Assembly: GCA_035551935.1 (NCBI GenBank)
Contig: DASZMJ010000133.1
Span: forward strand, 1-25,256
Direction of reading: 5' to 3'
DNA: 25,256 nt
From: DASZMJ01 sp035551935
GTDB taxonomy: Bacteria > Planctomycetota > Planctomycetia > Isosphaerales > Isosphaeraceae
Part shown: positions 23,476-25,256 of the stretch, piece by piece
Layout: every line of letters starts with the position of its first letter
How positions within the stretch are numbered: the stretch's first letter is position 1
The notes under the pieces: model-generated
What the model saw: only the letters and a program-made list of their open reading frames with translations
Told to the model about the DNA's origin: nothing
The model's database searches: none
Made by a program: the position numbers and the translations under genes

Positions 23476-24257
23476 TTAGATGCGTTTGCCCTGACCCGGA
23501 TCCCCTCCCCTTCGCGCACGACCCAGGCGCCGGGCGCACCGCTCCCGGAGCGCGTCGAGCCCGCCCCCGGTGCCTTCCGCGACCCGCGCGAGCAGGGCGT
23601 CGCGGTCGGCCTCGGCGCGGAAGCCGGCCGCGACGGCGGCCGCCTTCGCGCCCGCCGCGCGGCGCAGTCGGGGCCGATGCCCTCGAGGAGGCGGGCGGCG
23701 AGATAGTCGAGGCCCGGCGTCGGCGACCCGGCCAGCGCCCGCCAGGCGTCGAGCCCGCGGTCGAGGACGAACTCGTCGGGGTCGAGCCCCTCGGGCAGCG
23801 ACGCGACGTCGGCCGCGATGCCGATCTCGAGCAGCCGCCGGACGCACCCCTCGGCCCCGCGGGCCCCGCCGCCGTCGGCGTCGGGGACGATCGTGACGGC
23901 CTCGACGCCGTAGCCCTCGAGGGTCGCGAGCTGGCCCGCCGTGAACGCGGCGCCGACGTAGGCGACGACGTTCGTCTCGCCCCGCGCCTGGAGCAGCGCC
24001 GCGTCGAAGACGCCCTCGACGGCGACCAGCCGCCGGTAGCCGGCCGCGAGTGCCCGGTCGAGGTACATGGGCGAACTCTTCGTCCCGGCGCCAGGGAGGC
24101 TCAGCGTCTTCGGGACTCGCGGCTCGTCCCAGGTCGGCCTCTCCGGGCGGCCGTCGGCCTCCCAGGCGGCGCGGCGCCGGTCGCGCCGGTGGGCCCAGCC
24201 CGGATGCTCGCGCATCAGCGGCGGCGTCTTCTCCGCCCAGCGGGCGTAGAGGTTCAG
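23476..24257 (-). pseudogene. Toprim DNA primase, truncated by IS630 and frameshifted
   Basis: The frame enters from the IS630 junction as LLNLYARWAEKTPPL and runs through LPGAGTKSSPMYLDRALAAG. The Toprim domain follows: LVAVEGVFDAALLQARGETN with the catalytic Glu, GAAFTAGQLATL, and VTIVPDADGGGARG with the metal-binding DxD, then ADVASLPEGLDPDEFV. This matches the DnaG-type primase core, which makes RNA primers. The zinc finger and N-terminal catalytic part are missing, cut off by the IS at 24260. Near 23650-23665 the sense moves to another frame (KAAAVAAGFRAEADRDALLA onward, stop TAA at 23476), so there is also an indel. Staying in the first frame gives an Arg/Pro-rich tail ending at 23436. 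It is inactive as it stands. Confidence 0.8.
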
Positions 24258-24259
24258 TA

Positions 24260-25256
24260 GAGCGGTTTACCCATGAGCTGCATACAGGCCGGCCTGTTGG
24301 AACCAGCCGATGATGTCCTGGTCGGTTACCTCTCGCAACGCGTCACCGATGGCGTCGTAGAGATCCCCTCTGACCCGAGCCGCGACCCGGCGCAGGAACT
24401 CCTTGACCTTCGAGAACATCTCCTCGATCGGCGTGTAATCCGGGCTGTACGGCGGCAGGGGCAGCACACGCGCCCCCGCCCCCTCGATCGCCTCGGTCAC
24501 CGCGGTCCCCAGGTGAGCCGAGAGGTTGTCGAAGATGACGACATCCCCCTCGTGCAAGGCCGGCACCAGCACCTGCTCGACGTACGACTCGGACGTCGCG
24601 GCGTTGGTCGATCCCGGGAACGCCAGCGGGGCACACACCCCATCCAGCCCCAGGGCCGCGATCACGGTCACCGACTCCCACGAACCGGGGGCCGAAGCGA
24701 ACGCTCGTTCGCCGCGCGGGGCCCGGGCGTAAGCGGGGGTCATCGCCGTGGTCACCCCCGTCTCGTCCACGAAGATCAGGCGTTCGGGCTCGATCCGCTT
24801 CACCTCCCGGCGGAACGAGCGGCGTTTCTTCTGCACGTCGGGCCGGTCTCGCTCGTCGGCGTGCTGGGTCTTCTTCTTGCGGGTCAGCCCCTGGCGGCGC
24901 AAGGCCCGCCACACGGTCGTCAGGCTGCACCGGAAGCCGCCCTGCTCCCGCAATTGCTCCAAGGTGGCGTCGGGCCGCTCGCGGATCAGTTCCGCGAGGC
25001 GTCGCAGATCGTCGGGCCCCAGCGAAGAGGGCGGGCAGCCTCCGTGCGGCTTGGGGTCCAGAGTGCCGGCATCGCGGCGTCGACGGAGCAGGCGGAAGAC
25101 GAAGGTGAGGCTGACGCGGAACCTTCGTGCGATCTCGCGCTGAGAGCCCTCGCCATGATCGACCGCCGCCGCGACCCGCTCGCGAAGATCCTTCGAGTAG
25201 GGCCCCATGACAATCTCCTTCGGCTCCGACCTCGGTGGCGTCAGCAATCCGCTCCT
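24260..25256 (-). mobile_element. IS630-family insertion sequence (copy 2, different subgroup)
   Basis: The left end starts after TA (24258-24259) with GAGCGGTTTAC. The right end, reversed, reads GAGCGGATTGC from 25254, matching at 9 of 11 positions. It encodes one intact transposase and interrupts the primase gene. The last two bases of the window (CT) are not TA, so the right-hand target duplication is not confirmed; the window stops there. Confidence 0.85.
24267..25208 (-). CDS. IS630-family transposase (intact)
   Basis: A 313-residue transposase in one frame. The N-terminal HTH (YSKDLRERVAAAVDHGEGSQ, REIARRFRVSLTFVFRLLRR) binds the inverted repeats. The DDE catalytic residues are in FVDETG (first Asp), VIFDNLSAH (second Asp) and YSPDYTPIEEMFSKVK (Glu). 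ATG 25208 has AAGGAG eight bases upstream; an in-frame extension 13 codons upstream lacks a site. The stop (24267-24269) lies in the left terminal repeat. Unlike copy 1 it needs no frameshift, and its motif details (PIEEMF versus MDHLWG) place it in a different IS630 subgroup. It is probably active. Confidence 0.95.
   Translation of the reverse strand: MGPYSKDLRERVAAAVDHGEGSQREIARRFRVSLTFVFRLLRRRRDAGTLDPKPHGGCPPSSLGPDDLRRLAELIRERPDATLEQLREQGGFRCSLTTVWRALRRQGLTRKKKTQHADERDRPDVQKKRRSFRREVKRIEPERLIFVDETGVTTAMTPAYARAPRGERAFASAPGSWESVTVIAALGLDGVCAPLAFPGSTNAATSESYVEQVLVPALHEGDVVIFDNLSAHLGTAVTEAIEGAGARVLPLPPYSPDYTPIEEMFSKVKEFLRRVAARVRGDLYDAIGDALREVTDQDIIGWFQQAGLYAAHG

Larger units (their letters stand above)
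18393..24259. mobile_element. Decayed integrative element at tRNA-Pro
   Basis: The block starts at the tRNA 3' end with a tyrosine integrase, then an excisionase-type HTH gene, a CHAT remnant, a DUF927-like ATPase and a Toprim primase. That combination is typical of satellite-like or integrative elements. The integrase and primase are frameshifted and the primase is truncated by an IS630 copy. The right attachment site is not in the window: I saw no second copy of the tRNA 3' end. Left boundary firm to within the tRNA tail; right boundary unknown. Confidence 0.7.

Noticed and set aside
18370..24259. Second copy of the tRNA-Pro 3' end as right attachment site
   Set aside because: No match to the T arm/acceptor segment was found elsewhere in the window; the site may be beyond the end or lost.

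Overview
The window is very GC-rich and reads like the chromosome of a planctomycete, most likely Isosphaerales/Isosphaeraceae. The reasons are a Hanks-type kinase with a DWG motif and a C-terminal TPR-like half, a leucine-rich-repeat protein, a planctomycete-style di-heme peroxidase, IS630 transposases, and several families of dispersed hairpin repeats. This taxonomy is inferred from gene content only.

Layout. 1-1137: an IS630 element with near-perfect terminal inverted repeats and a transposase split by a frameshift at a run of seven A. 1241-8488: minus-strand housekeeping and envelope genes: a GT39-like membrane glycosyltransferase, a di-heme cytochrome c peroxidase with a small conserved Cys/His protein just upstream, a membrane-inserted P-loop NTPase, and a secreted beta-lactamase-fold hydrolase. 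8652-9720: two plus-strand genes, a small hypothetical and a DUF1801/YdeI-like protein. 9752-11215: a membrane-anchored LRR protein with the 3' remnant of a second copy behind it. 11216-11969: a gene-free stretch with a 63-bp-period repeat. 11970-15239: a large Ser/Thr kinase. 15441-18239: a polytopic GT-C-like protein convergent with pyrF; its reading frame has no stop until it reaches the next gene. 18318-18392: tRNA-Pro(GGG), preceded by a good sigma-70 promoter.

18393-24259 looks like a decayed integrative (satellite-like) element inserted at tRNA-Pro. It holds a tyrosine integrase with a frameshift, an AlpA/excisionase-type HTH gene, a degenerate CHAT (caspase-like) protease remnant whose catalytic Cys motif is gone, a DUF927-like ATPase/helicase, an AT-rich repeat cluster that could be an origin or control region, and a Toprim primase that is frameshifted and cut by a second IS630 element (24260-25256). 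Integrase, excisionase and primase/helicase form a recognisable integration-plus-replication module. The CHAT remnant is the most unusual cargo.

Three hairpin repeats (6917-6980, 9858-9926, 11632-11720) share one plan: two inverted copies of a GTAG-headed palindrome, like the REP/BIME elements mobilised by RAYT transposases. No RAYT gene is seen here. Both window ends coincide with IS630 ends, so this may be a whole contig broken at repeated IS copies.
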